Assembly (NCBI GenBank): GCA_017998095.1
Contig: JAGODU010000115.1
Span: 1 to 12,469, forward strand
Direction: 5' to 3'
Length of the DNA stretch: 12,469 nucleotides
From: Prolixibacteraceae bacterium
GTDB taxonomy: Bacteria > Bacteroidota > Bacteroidia > Bacteroidales > Prolixibacteraceae
Shown: one piece after another, positions 1 through 6,790 of the stretch
Layout: each line of letters opens with the position of its first letter
Position numbering within the stretch: position 1 is the stretch's first letter
Notes under the pieces: model-generated
What the model saw: only the letters and a program-made list of their open reading frames with translations
Databases searched by the model: none
What the model was told of the DNA's origin: nothing
Position numbers and translations under genes: made by a program

Positions 1-30
1 GAAGCATATAACAAATAAGGACGTGAAAGA

Positions 31-744
31 ATGAGTTTAATACCAAAGGAACTGCATCCTTCCTGGAATATATTTTTAACCGATGATATTATATTAGAAT
101 TGGAAGATATAGAAAGAAAGATTGGCAACAATATAAATCCTGCTCCTGAAAATGTTCTGCGTTTCATGATATGCAATCTTTATGACATAAAAGTCGTAAT
201 ATTGGGACAGGACCCTTATCCTGAAACCGGAAGAGCAACGGGTCGTGCATTTGAAGTAGGGGACTTGACATCCTGGAATCAAAAATTCAGGCAGGTATCT
301 TTGAAAAATATTATCAGACTGATTTACAAAAATTATAACGGAATAAGTGAGTATAGTGATATTAAGAAGTTTTCAGAAATACAAAAAGAAATAAAGGAAG
401 GAAAATTTTCAATTCTTCCTCCCCATAAAATTTTTAAATCTTGGGAAAAACAAGGAGTGCTTTTACTTAACACATATTTATCGGTTGAAGCAGGCATTAC
501 CGGAAGCCATATATCCATATGGCAGAAATTCAGTGAAGAATTACTAAAATTTATTTCTGATGAAAATAGGAATATCAGCTGGTTTCTATGGGGAAGAATG
601 GCTGAAGAAAAAAAGCAGTTTATAAAATACGGCAAATATTATATAAGCAGGCATCCGATGATGTGCTCGGAATTATACGAAGATGACTTCTTAAGAAGTG
701 ATTGCTTTAAAGATACGATGGATATAATAAATTGGAAAGATTGA
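31..744 (+). CDS. ung: Uracil-DNA glycosylase, family 1, divergent
   Basis: Predicted to remove uracil from DNA by hydrolysing the N-glycosidic bond, the first step of base excision repair in the cytoplasm. The protein has 237 residues, close to the usual 220-230 of the family. The water-activating loop GQDPYP lies at 59-64 with the catalytic Asp61 and the thymine-excluding Tyr63. The uracil-stacking Phe is F74, the uracil-binding Asn ends LLLN at 144-147, and the second catalytic motif begins with H208-P209. Two positions are unusual: the first motif ends in Pro rather than His, and the second reads HPMMCS instead of HPSPLS, so the Leu that wedges into the DNA is Cys212. There is also extra sequence at about 100-135 compared with typical Ung. 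The start is supported by AAGGA at 17-21, nine bases upstream. A terminator follows. Family membership is secure; whether activity is typical is not. Confidence 0.87.
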   Translation: MSLIPKELHPSWNIFLTDDIILELEDIERKIGNNINPAPENVLRFMICNLYDIKVVILGQDPYPETGRATGRAFEVGDLTSWNQKFRQVSLKNIIRLIYKNYNGISEYSDIKKFSEIQKEIKEGKFSILPPHKIFKSWEKQGVLLLNTYLSVEAGITGSHISIWQKFSEELLKFISDENRNISWFLWGRMAEEKKQFIKYGKYYISRHPMMCSELYEDDFLRSDCFKDTMDIINWKD

Positions 745-861
745 GATCTTAGAATTATTAAATTATGGCTTAGTAGTTCCGGTATTTTCGAAATACCTAA
801 AATTAAATAATATAAAAATCTTAACAAATTATAATAAAATGTTAAAATCTTTTAATAATAT

Positions 862-897
862 AAAAATTCCTTGAAATTTCAACAAAGGAATTTTTTT
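862..897 (+). terminator. Intrinsic terminator after the uracil-DNA glycosylase gene
   Basis: A perfect 11-bp inverted repeat pairs AAAAATTCCTT (862-872) with AAGGAATTTTT (885-895) across a 12-base loop, and a run of seven T residues covers 891-897. The stem is AT-rich, so it is of moderate strength. It separates the upstream gene from the nrdJ control region. Confidence 0.75.
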
Positions 898-971
898 ATA
901 TTTATTTGCAAATTTCGATATTATTTTTAAAACAATGATATTTCAATGATATTGTACATTTGTATAAAAGA

Positions 972-987
972 TATCTATATATAGTAT
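972..987. promoter_or_regulatory. Putative NrdR box 1 (distal)
   Basis: The central ten bases CTATATATAG (975-984) match the core of the NrdR consensus (acaCwAtATaTwGtgt) exactly. The outer flanks are weaker. The site lies immediately upstream of the -35 element of nrdJ. NrdR is the zinc-finger/ATP-cone repressor of ribonucleotide reductase genes. The assignment is by eye. Confidence 0.6.
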
Positions 988-991
988 TTGA

Positions 992-1020
992 TTGACATAT
1001 TTTAGTGTTACTGCTACAAT
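992..1020 (+). promoter_or_regulatory. Sigma-A-type promoter of nrdJ, extended -10
   Basis: A consensus -35 TTGACA (992-997) is followed after exactly 17 bases by the -10 hexamer TACAAT (1015-1020). A TG one base upstream of the hexamer (1012-1013) makes it an extended -10. Transcription should start near 1027. The -10 is covered by the second putative NrdR box. Confidence 0.8.
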
Positions 1021-1029
1021 ATGTAGTAC
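1014..1029. promoter_or_regulatory. Putative NrdR box 2 (proximal, over the -10)
   Basis: The core CAATATGTAG (1017-1026) matches the NrdR consensus core at nine of ten positions. The site begins 42 bp after box 1, which is four helical turns, and overlaps the -10 and likely start site. This layout fits the known habit of NrdR to bind paired boxes on one face of the DNA and repress. It also contains the dyad CTACA/TGTAG. Confidence 0.55.
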
Positions 1030-1057
1030 CACATAAAATAACAGGGAGAAAAGGGAT

Positions 1058-3412
1058 ATGATTAGAATATTAAAAAGGACCGGAAACTTTGTCGATTTTA
1101 ATGCCGATAAAATCAGCAATGCTATTATGAAGGCTATGAAAGAAACAAAGGATGGCGTTGATGAGGAATTAGCTAAGGAAATAAGCCTGAAAATTGAAGA
1201 AGAGCTTTCAAGTAAAAACTATCCCATACCTGTGGAAACGGTACAGGATATGGTTGAAAACTACCTGATGGACAGTGTCAGAAAGGATGTTGCCAAGAAA
1301 TATATTTTATACAGATATGAGAGGGATAAGTCTAGGGACTCCAGGAAGAGAAAGGATTCCAAACTTCTTAGCGAAGAATTTATCAGCAAGTATAAGCATA
1401 GGGGTTCACCTATGGATCAGCTTGGAAACTTTGTTTATTACAGAACTTATTCAAGATGGCTTCCTGAAGAAAGAAGAAGAGAATATTGGTGGGAAACTGT
1501 AAGAAGAGCAGTAGAATACAATTGCAGTTTAGTACCTACAAAAAGAGAAGAAGCAGAGCAGCTATACGATAACATATTTAATTTAAGACAGTTTTTGTCG
1601 GGAAGAACATTTTGGGTTGGAGGAACACCGGTTTCATATAACTACCCAATGGCAAATTTCAGCTGTGCATTTCAAATAATAAATGATTTCCATGCATTTA
1701 GGGATTTATTTTATCTTTTGATGATTGGCTCGGGAGTAGGGGTAAGAATTTTAAAAAGCGATATAGAGCAGCTGCCTAAAGTAAGAGGTAATTATAAAAT
1801 AATCCATGAAGATTACACTCCTGTGGAAAAATCCAAAAGAGAAGATAACACAGGTGTTGAATTCAGCCTTAATAATTCCGTAAAAATAACCGTTGGCGAC
1901 AGCAAGGAAGGATGGGTTCAATCCCTTGATTATTTCTTCAGCTTTATAAATTCAAGCGAATATAGAAATATCAATACCATAATAATTAACTACAATAATG
2001 TCAGACCGAAGGGAGAAGTGTTAAAAACTTTTGGAGGAACTGCCAGCGGTCATTCAAGTATGAAAAATATGTTTACAAAAATCGATTCTGTTATTAAAAA
2101 GCGCAGCGCCATTGAAGGTAAGGACAGATTTAATTTAAAACCTATCGACTGCCTTGATATTGCAAACATAATAGGCGAAAATGTAGTAGTCGGCGGTGTA
2201 AGAAGAACTGCAGAAATAATGCTCATTGATTATGACGATAAAGAATGCATTGAAGCTAAAAGTAAGCTGTATAAACAAATAGACGGACAGTGGATTGTTG
2301 ATAAGGATATAATACACCGCTCTATGAGCAACAATTCAATTTATTACAGGAAAAAGCCTTCCCGCGAGCAGTTAAAATGGCAAATTGAGCAAATGCGGTA
2401 TTCGGGAGAGCCGGGATGGGTTAATGAAGAGGCGGGCAGCAAAAGAAGACCAAATATGAACGGAGTTAATCCCTGCGGTGAAGTACTCCTTGATAACAGG
2501 GGACTTTGTAATTTAACAACTATAAATGTACATGCATTTGTTGACGAAAACGGGAACTTGGATGAAAGGGGGCTTATACAGGCACAGCGACTGTCAGCAA
2601 GAGCTGCTTACAGAATGACCTGTGTGGAGCTTGAATTGGCTCAGTGGGATAGAGTGCAGCAGAGAGATAAGCTGACAGGATGCTCACTCACAGGATGGCA
2701 GGATATGGTTAATGCTACAGGTCTTGACAGGGAGCAGCAGGCAGCATTATTAAGAAAGCTAAGAGATGTAGCTCGCGACGAAGCAGAAAGATATGCCGCA
2801 GAAATTGGCGGAAAAGCACCTATTTTAGTTACTACAGTAAAACCTGAAGGTACATTGTCACAGCTTCCCGGAGTATCAAGCGGCGTTCATTATTCACATG
2901 CACCATATTTTTTAAGAAGAGTAAGAATAAACAGCCACGACCCATTGGTTAAGGTATGTGAGGAACTGGATTATCCCATATATCCTGAAGTAGGTCAGGA
3001 TATTAAAACATGTACGACAAAGGTTGTAGAATTTCCACAGAAAGCACCGAAAGGAAAGACTAAATACGATGTAACAGCAATTGAACAGCTGGAAAATTAT
3101 AAAATGTTCTTAGAAAATTATGTTGAACATAATTGCTCAGTTACAATTCATGTAAGGGAGCATGAATGGGATGAAGTTGAGCAGTGGGTATGGGATAATT
3201 GGGATGATATTGTGGCACTTTCTTTCCTTTCATTGAATGACAGTTTTTATCAGCTTATGCCTTATGAATCAATAACTGAAGAAGAATACAACAGGAGAGT
3301 AAAAGAAATGAAGCCCTTTATTCCATCTATATTAAACAAGTATGAAGTTCAAGAAGGAATATTAGATGTAGGAAATGAAGGCTGTGATACTGGTATTTGT
3401 CCTATAAGATAA
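1058..3412 (+). CDS. nrdJ: Adenosylcobalamin-dependent (class II) ribonucleoside-triphosphate reductase
   Basis: Reduces ribonucleotides to deoxyribonucleotides for DNA synthesis, using a thiyl radical generated from coenzyme B12, so it works with or without oxygen. The protein has 784 residues, like the monomeric Lactobacillus leichmannii type with an added N-terminal ATP-cone (about 1-95, beginning IRILKRTGNFVDF), the usual site for allosteric dATP/ATP control. The active-site set is complete: C203 (in FSC), C473 with E475 in NPCGE as the thiyl-radical cysteine motif, and C484 (in GLC). The 473-484 spacing equals that of C408-C419 in the Lactobacillus enzyme. The C-terminal redox pair is C776/C781 in GCDTGICPIR. 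GGGAG at 1044-1048 sets the ATG start. It is transcribed alone from its own promoter, with paired putative NrdR boxes, and ends at a strong terminator. Its arginine codons are almost all AGA/AGG, unlike the cit genes. Confidence 0.96.
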   Translation: MIRILKRTGNFVDFNADKISNAIMKAMKETKDGVDEELAKEISLKIEEELSSKNYPIPVETVQDMVENYLMDSVRKDVAKKYILYRYERDKSRDSRKRKDSKLLSEEFISKYKHRGSPMDQLGNFVYYRTYSRWLPEERRREYWWETVRRAVEYNCSLVPTKREEAEQLYDNIFNLRQFLSGRTFWVGGTPVSYNYPMANFSCAFQIINDFHAFRDLFYLLMIGSGVGVRILKSDIEQLPKVRGNYKIIHEDYTPVEKSKREDNTGVEFSLNNSVKITVGDSKEGWVQSLDYFFSFINSSEYRNINTIIINYNNVRPKGEVLKTFGGTASGHSSMKNMFTKIDSVIKKRSAIEGKDRFNLKPIDCLDIANIIGENVVVGGVRRTAEIMLIDYDDKECIEAKSKLYKQIDGQWIVDKDIIHRSMSNNSIYYRKKPSREQLKWQIEQMRYSGEPGWVNEEAGSKRRPNMNGVNPCGEVLLDNRGLCNLTTINVHAFVDENGNLDERGLIQAQRLSARAAYRMTCVELELAQWDRVQQRDKLTGCSLTGWQDMVNATGLDREQQAALLRKLRDVARDEAERYAAEIGGKAPILVTTVKPEGTLSQLPGVSSGVHYSHAPYFLRRVRINSHDPLVKVCEELDYPIYPEVGQDIKTCTTKVVEFPQKAPKGKTKYDVTAIEQLENYKMFLENYVEHNCSVTIHVREHEWDEVEQWVWDNWDDIVALSFLSLNDSFYQLMPYESITEEEYNRRVKEMKPFIPSILNKYEVQEGILDVGNEGCDTGICPIR

Positions 3413-3434
3413 AAAATTATAAAAATGAACTTGA

Positions 3435-3484
3435 AAACAATCCTCTAATTCCATGATATGGTAATTGAGGATTGTTTATTTTTT
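3435..3484 (+). terminator. Intrinsic terminator after nrdJ, possibly bidirectional
   Basis: The arm AAACAATCCTC (3435-3445) pairs perfectly with GAGGATTGTTT (3467-3477). The stem continues inward through AATTCCAT and ATGGTAATT with one bulged base. A T-rich tail (TTTATTTTTT) covers 3475-3484. The same hairpin faces the end of the convergent regulator gene, whose stop is about 60 bases away. On that strand the T tract is shorter (TTTTCAAG), so termination there would be weaker. Confidence 0.85.
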
Positions 3485-3543
3485 AGTTATATTATGCAAT
3501 GAAGATGATAGCTAGACTTGATATTAAAGCCTGTCCATGAAAG

Positions 3544-5415
3544 TTAAGGAGATGTCATGTTAAGTTTTTTCATCCGGCGCCATAGCGTTGATCTATTAAT
3601 TTTCAAAATATCAGCTGCCCTTCCCATATTGCCGTTTGCTTGCCTTATTGCATTTTTAATTTCTTCAGCTTGCGTTTCTTCGCGCAATTGCAGGGGTGTA
3701 AGCAACTGACTGGTTGACTGCTTTGAATAGGGTTGTAAATCTAAAAGGTTCTCGATCTGCTCCCGTGTGATTATCATGCTTGTTGTTGTTGCAACAATGC
3801 GTTCGGCAAGATTGCTTATCTCTCGAACATTTCCATACCATGCATATTGGTTAATAAAATCAGCGGCGTTATCACTTAGTGATACATTGGAGCCGAACTT
3901 TTTTAAGAAATAATTCAACAGTACTACTGCATCACCTTCTCTTTCGCGAACCGGTGGGATTACCATGTTTAAAACGTTGAGCCTGTAATATAAGTCTTCC
4001 CGAAACTTTTTCTTCTCCACTAGTTCTCGCAGATTTTGGTTGGTAGCAGCTATAACACGTACATTAATCGGAATAATTTTTTGACTTCCGAGACGTACTA
4101 TGTACTTTTCCTGTAGTACACGCAATAATTTACCTTGACTGGTATAGCTAATTTCAGAAATTTCATCAAGAAAAATTGTTCCGTTATGTGCAATTTCAAA
4201 AAGCCCTGGTTTTCCTTTGCGGTTTGCACCGGTGAATGCACCCTCAACATAGCCAAACAGTTCACTTTCCAAAAGAGTTTCCGGTAACGCAGCGCAATTG
4301 ACAGCAACAAAGGCGTTATTGCAGCGACTGCCCGCATTGTGAATACTTTGTGCAAACATTTCTTTACCTGTGCCGGTTTCACCTGAAATTAAAACGTTGG
4401 AGTCAGTATTTCCATAGCTCTTGCCAATTCGAATTGCATTTCGAATTGATGCACTTTTCCCGATTATATTTTTAAAATTAAATCGGGCAAGGTGTTTATT
4501 GTTATTGTATTCCACTCTGCGTATTTGTGTTTTAAGGGACTCTATATAAGATAACTCGCGGAGGGTATAAATAATAACACTTTCTTGATTTTCATTCTGT
4601 AGTGGGTTATGTGTTACTAAAATTTTATTATCGTTAATATTTATTATAGTTTCAGCTTCATCCGAGTTATTGATTCCTAAAATCGCCTCAATATCCTTCC
4701 CGATGAGATGATGAGATTGCATTTGCAACATTCGAGATGCAATGGAGTTAACCAGCATAATACTTCCATTATGATCAACTGAAATTATGCCATTGTCGAT
4801 GCTATCAAATAGTTGACTTATAAAGTTTTGACGAGAATTTTCCACTTTTATGGCTTCTTGTACCTGTCTGATTTCATGAATTGTAGAAATTAAAGTCTCA
4901 TTGCCAAGAACAAGAGGAATAGCTTTTGCAGAAATTTTCATTTCATTAGCTATCTTGCATGTTATTGCGCCACCAAGAATATAGTCTGCACCTTGATGCA
5001 TTGCATCTCGAATAACGTTTTCAAGATTAACAAATGGCACCATAAGAAAACTTATAATTCTTATTGAGTAAAGCTTCTCAAAAATATTCAATCCTGAAAT
5101 TTCCAAGTTATTTGTAATAACTGCAATAGTTGTTCCGGCAATATTATATTTATCGAGAGATCGTATGATATCATAACCAGTTATTTTAATTTGTACAACA
5201 TGAATATTAGGAAATTTCTTTCTTATTACTGTTGCAGAATTTCCCCTACCTGCTACAATTAGGGGTCCTTCACTGAGTTTTTCCTCAACTAAAGGGATTG
5301 GATCGTAAGGATCAGAAAACTCAAATAATACATCAGGATAGACTGTACGGTAGTATTTTAGCTGTTTATCGTCCATAGAATCCTTTGGAACAAGAAACAA
5401 TATTTTTGGTGTCAT
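3544..5415 (-). CDS. Sigma-54-dependent activator with PrpR-type sensor domain
   Basis: Predicted enhancer-binding protein that activates RNA polymerase carrying sigma-54. The protein has 623 residues. Domains in order: a PrpR N-terminal effector domain (about 5-185), a PAS domain (about 195-290), an AAA+ module (about 315-545) and a Fis-type helix-turn-helix (about 585-618). The AAA+ module has Walker A GETGTGKE (345-352), the sigma-54-contacting GAFTGA loop (392-397), Walker B GTIFLDE (412-418) and a sensor II arginine in WYGNVRE. The HTH contains NMGRAADILKINRSTLWRR. All parts needed for activation are present. PrpR of enterobacteria senses 2-methylcitrate, so a tricarboxylate or citramalate-like ligand is plausible here, but that is inference. 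GGAGG lies seven bases before the ATG. It diverges from the citC operon, which carries a matching -24/-12 promoter, so it is very likely that operon's activator. The ligand is unknown. Confidence 0.92.
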   Translation of the reverse strand: MTPKILFLVPKDSMDDKQLKYYRTVYPDVLFEFSDPYDPIPLVEEKLSEGPLIVAGRGNSATVIRKKFPNIHVVQIKITGYDIIRSLDKYNIAGTTIAVITNNLEISGLNIFEKLYSIRIISFLMVPFVNLENVIRDAMHQGADYILGGAITCKIANEMKISAKAIPLVLGNETLISTIHEIRQVQEAIKVENSRQNFISQLFDSIDNGIISVDHNGSIMLVNSIASRMLQMQSHHLIGKDIEAILGINNSDEAETIININDNKILVTHNPLQNENQESVIIYTLRELSYIESLKTQIRRVEYNNNKHLARFNFKNIIGKSASIRNAIRIGKSYGNTDSNVLISGETGTGKEMFAQSIHNAGSRCNNAFVAVNCAALPETLLESELFGYVEGAFTGANRKGKPGLFEIAHNGTIFLDEISEISYTSQGKLLRVLQEKYIVRLGSQKIIPINVRVIAATNQNLRELVEKKKFREDLYYRLNVLNMVIPPVREREGDAVVLLNYFLKKFGSNVSLSDNAADFINQYAWYGNVREISNLAERIVATTTSMIITREQIENLLDLQPYSKQSTSQLLTPLQLREETQAEEIKNAIRQANGNMGRAADILKINRSTLWRRMKKLNMTSP

Positions 5416-5457
5416 AAATGAACCTCCGATTATTTTGCATAAACTTCAATATTTTCC

Positions 5458-5486
5458 AGTATATCATAATAATGATTAAATTGCAA
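5458..5486 (-). promoter_or_regulatory. Sigma-A-type promoter of the PrpR-like regulator
   Basis: Read on the minus strand, TTGCAA (5486-5481) is followed after 17 bases by TATACT (5463-5458), with an upstream TG giving an extended -10. The predicted start is near 5451, about 35 bases before the start codon. The -35 lies inside the inverted repeat TTGCA-6-TGCAA of the palindrome cluster, so a protein bound there could control its own gene. Confidence 0.65.
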
Positions 5487-5519
5487 TAGGATGCAACAAT
5501 ATTGCGCAATATTACGCAT
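5481..5519. promoter_or_regulatory. Palindrome cluster, candidate upstream activator site
   Basis: Two dyads sit side by side. TTGCA (5481-5485) and TGCAA (5492-5496) are separated by six bases. AATATTGCGCAATATT (5498-5513) is a perfect 16-bp palindrome, extended imperfectly by ATGC (5491-5494) and GCAT (5516-5519). The cluster lies about 120-160 bp upstream of the predicted citC start site, the usual range for an enhancer of a sigma-54 promoter. Binding by the adjacent regulator is inferred from position. Confidence 0.55.
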
Positions 5520-5614
5520 CAATTTTACTTTTCGATATTTACATGAGATAGTATGTTTGTAATAAACAACTCTAAAATACATAAAGTGACGTTTTTTTTG
5601 TTAATACATTTGTT

Positions 5615-5630
5615 TGGCATATAACTTGCT
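5615..5630 (+). promoter_or_regulatory. Sigma-54 (-24/-12) promoter of the cit operon
   Basis: TGGCATATAACTTGCT matches the sigma-54 consensus TGGCAYRNNNNTTGCW at every defined position. The GG (5616-5617) and GC (5628-5629) have the required 10-bp gap. Transcription should begin near 5641, giving a leader of about 36 bases that contains the citC ribosome binding site (AAAGGAG, 5662-5668). The divergent gene encodes a sigma-54 activator, which supports the call. Confidence 0.88.
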
Positions 5631-5676
5631 ATATATAAACAATGAATTGCGGATCATTTTTAAAGGAGACTATCCG

Positions 5677-6711
5677 ATGGATGAACAATTAGTGCTTAGG
5701 GAAATTTCATTGACAATATATGATGAACGAAAGCTCCTTTCGGATTTCTTGGTAAAGAATAATTTAAAATATGAAGAAGATATTGAATATGCAGTCGGGC
5801 TTTTCAAAGATTCCAGATTAATGGCTTGTGGCTGCTGCAGCGGTGCTATTCTTAAATGTATTGCTATTGAAGAGCAATTACGGAAAAAAAATATTTTAGG
5901 CAGTATTATTTCAGCACTTGTCTCAAATCGTTTCAATGCGGGTTATTTTGAACCAATTATCATAACTACAGCGAATAATAGCATTTTGTTTATCAACAGT
6001 GGTTTCCACACTGTTGCGGAAACTGAGGAATTGGTATTCTTAGAGCATAGACCTGATGGTATTGAACGGTTTATAGCTGATATACATAATTCAGATAATG
6101 ATGGGAAGCAGGCTGGGTCTATAATTATGAACTGCAATCCATTTACAAGGGGTCATAGATATTTAATAGAATATGCTGCTAAGCATTGTGAAGTGCTGCA
6201 TATTTTTGTTGTACAGGAGAATAAATCAGTGTTTCCTTTCAATGTTCGTTTTAATTTGGTTAAACAGGGTGTTTGCGATCTTAATAACGTATATGTTCAT
6301 GCCGGTGGAAATTATATTATTTCATCTGCTACATTTCCAAGCTACTTTCTTAAAAAGGATGATGAAAAAGTAATAATGCAGGCAAAGATGGATGCAACAT
6401 TGTTTGCTTCCCGTATTGCACCACCATTATTTATTAATGTCAGATTCGTTGGAACTGAACCAAATTGTGTCGTAACTAATCAATATAACTATATTTTAAA
6501 AATGGTTCTCCCCACTTTTGGTATTAAGGTAGTTGAAATTGATCGATATAAAACATCCGATGGAGAGGTTATTAGTGCTTCACGTGTACGTCAATTGCTT
6601 TCGGAAGGAACTGTTGATAGATCATTGCTTAAACTGGTGCCGGAAAGTACATACAAATATCTTACAAGTAAAAGTGCAACTCCTGTTCTTGATGCATTAA
6701 GAAATTTATAA
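5677..6711 (+). CDS. citC: [Citrate (pro-3S)-lyase] ligase (acetate:ACP ligase)
   Basis: Activates citrate lyase by acetylating the thiol of the prosthetic group on its acyl-carrier subunit, using acetate and ATP. The protein has 344 residues, the usual size. An acetyltransferase-like N-terminal region (about 10-125) is followed by a nucleotidyltransferase domain with NPFTRGH (154-160), the family's HxGH-type motif in its CitC form, and ISASRVR (299-305). The start used is the ATG at 5677, eight bases after AAAGGAG. An in-frame TTG at 5614 would add 21 residues, but it lies upstream of the predicted transcription start and within the -24/-12 element, so it cannot be in the mRNA. This is the first gene of the operon, followed by a 79-base gap before the lyase subunits. 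The protein could equally serve a citramalate lyase, which uses the same activation chemistry. Confidence 0.93.
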   Translation: MDEQLVLREISLTIYDERKLLSDFLVKNNLKYEEDIEYAVGLFKDSRLMACGCCSGAILKCIAIEEQLRKKNILGSIISALVSNRFNAGYFEPIIITTANNSILFINSGFHTVAETEELVFLEHRPDGIERFIADIHNSDNDGKQAGSIIMNCNPFTRGHRYLIEYAAKHCEVLHIFVVQENKSVFPFNVRFNLVKQGVCDLNNVYVHAGGNYIISSATFPSYFLKKDDEKVIMQAKMDATLFASRIAPPLFINVRFVGTEPNCVVTNQYNYILKMVLPTFGIKVVEIDRYKTSDGEVISASRVRQLLSEGTVDRSLLKLVPESTYKYLTSKSATPVLDALRNL

Positions 6712-6790
6712 GCAGAATAAACTTAGTTTTTATTATTCTTACAATTGAAGTATATGTTATTAATTGACATAAAAGGAAGGAGTGATAAAT

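Larger units (their letters stand above)
745..1057. other. Intergenic control region between ung and nrdJ
   Basis: This 313-base gap is very AT-rich and codes for nothing convincing. Left part: a small hairpin (GGTATTT at 781-787 with AAATACC at 791-797) without a T tract, a 14-base AT-rich direct repeat (806-819 and 854-867), and the terminator at 862-897. Right part: the nrdJ promoter, two putative NrdR boxes and the nrdJ ribosome binding site. The predicted leader is only about 30 bases, so there is no room for a cobalamin riboswitch after the promoter. Confidence 0.6.

Noticed and set aside
1..18. The first six codons in frame 1 read E-A-Y-N-K-stop and could be the tail of an upstream gene.
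   Set aside because: Five residues are too few to support a call. The position, 12 bases before the glycosylase start and next to its ribosome binding site, is suggestive only.
781..867. Small hairpin (781-797), TTAACA/TGTTAA dyad (821-845) and a 14-base direct repeat (806-819, 854-867).
   Set aside because: All are AT-rich and without a T tract or a known motif; such matches are expected by chance in this composition.
898..1057. Cobalamin riboswitch ahead of the B12-dependent nrdJ.
   Set aside because: The promoter lies about 30 bases before the ribosome binding site region, the leader is too short, and no B12-box-like sequence is visible.
5516..5532. Possible IHF site (ATCAA followed by a T-rich run) between the palindromes and the -24/-12 promoter.
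   Set aside because: The TTR part of the consensus is not met, and IHF is generally absent from Firmicutes.
6714..6739. AGAATAA/TTATTCT hairpin between citC and citD-citE.
   Set aside because: It is weak and AT-only apart from one pair, with no T tract after it. It is not a credible terminator, though a minor RNA-processing role cannot be excluded.
6782..6790. GTG start adding three residues to the CitD-CitE fusion.
   Set aside because: The GTG overlaps the ribosome binding site, and the ATG at 6791 gives the conserved Ser14 numbering.
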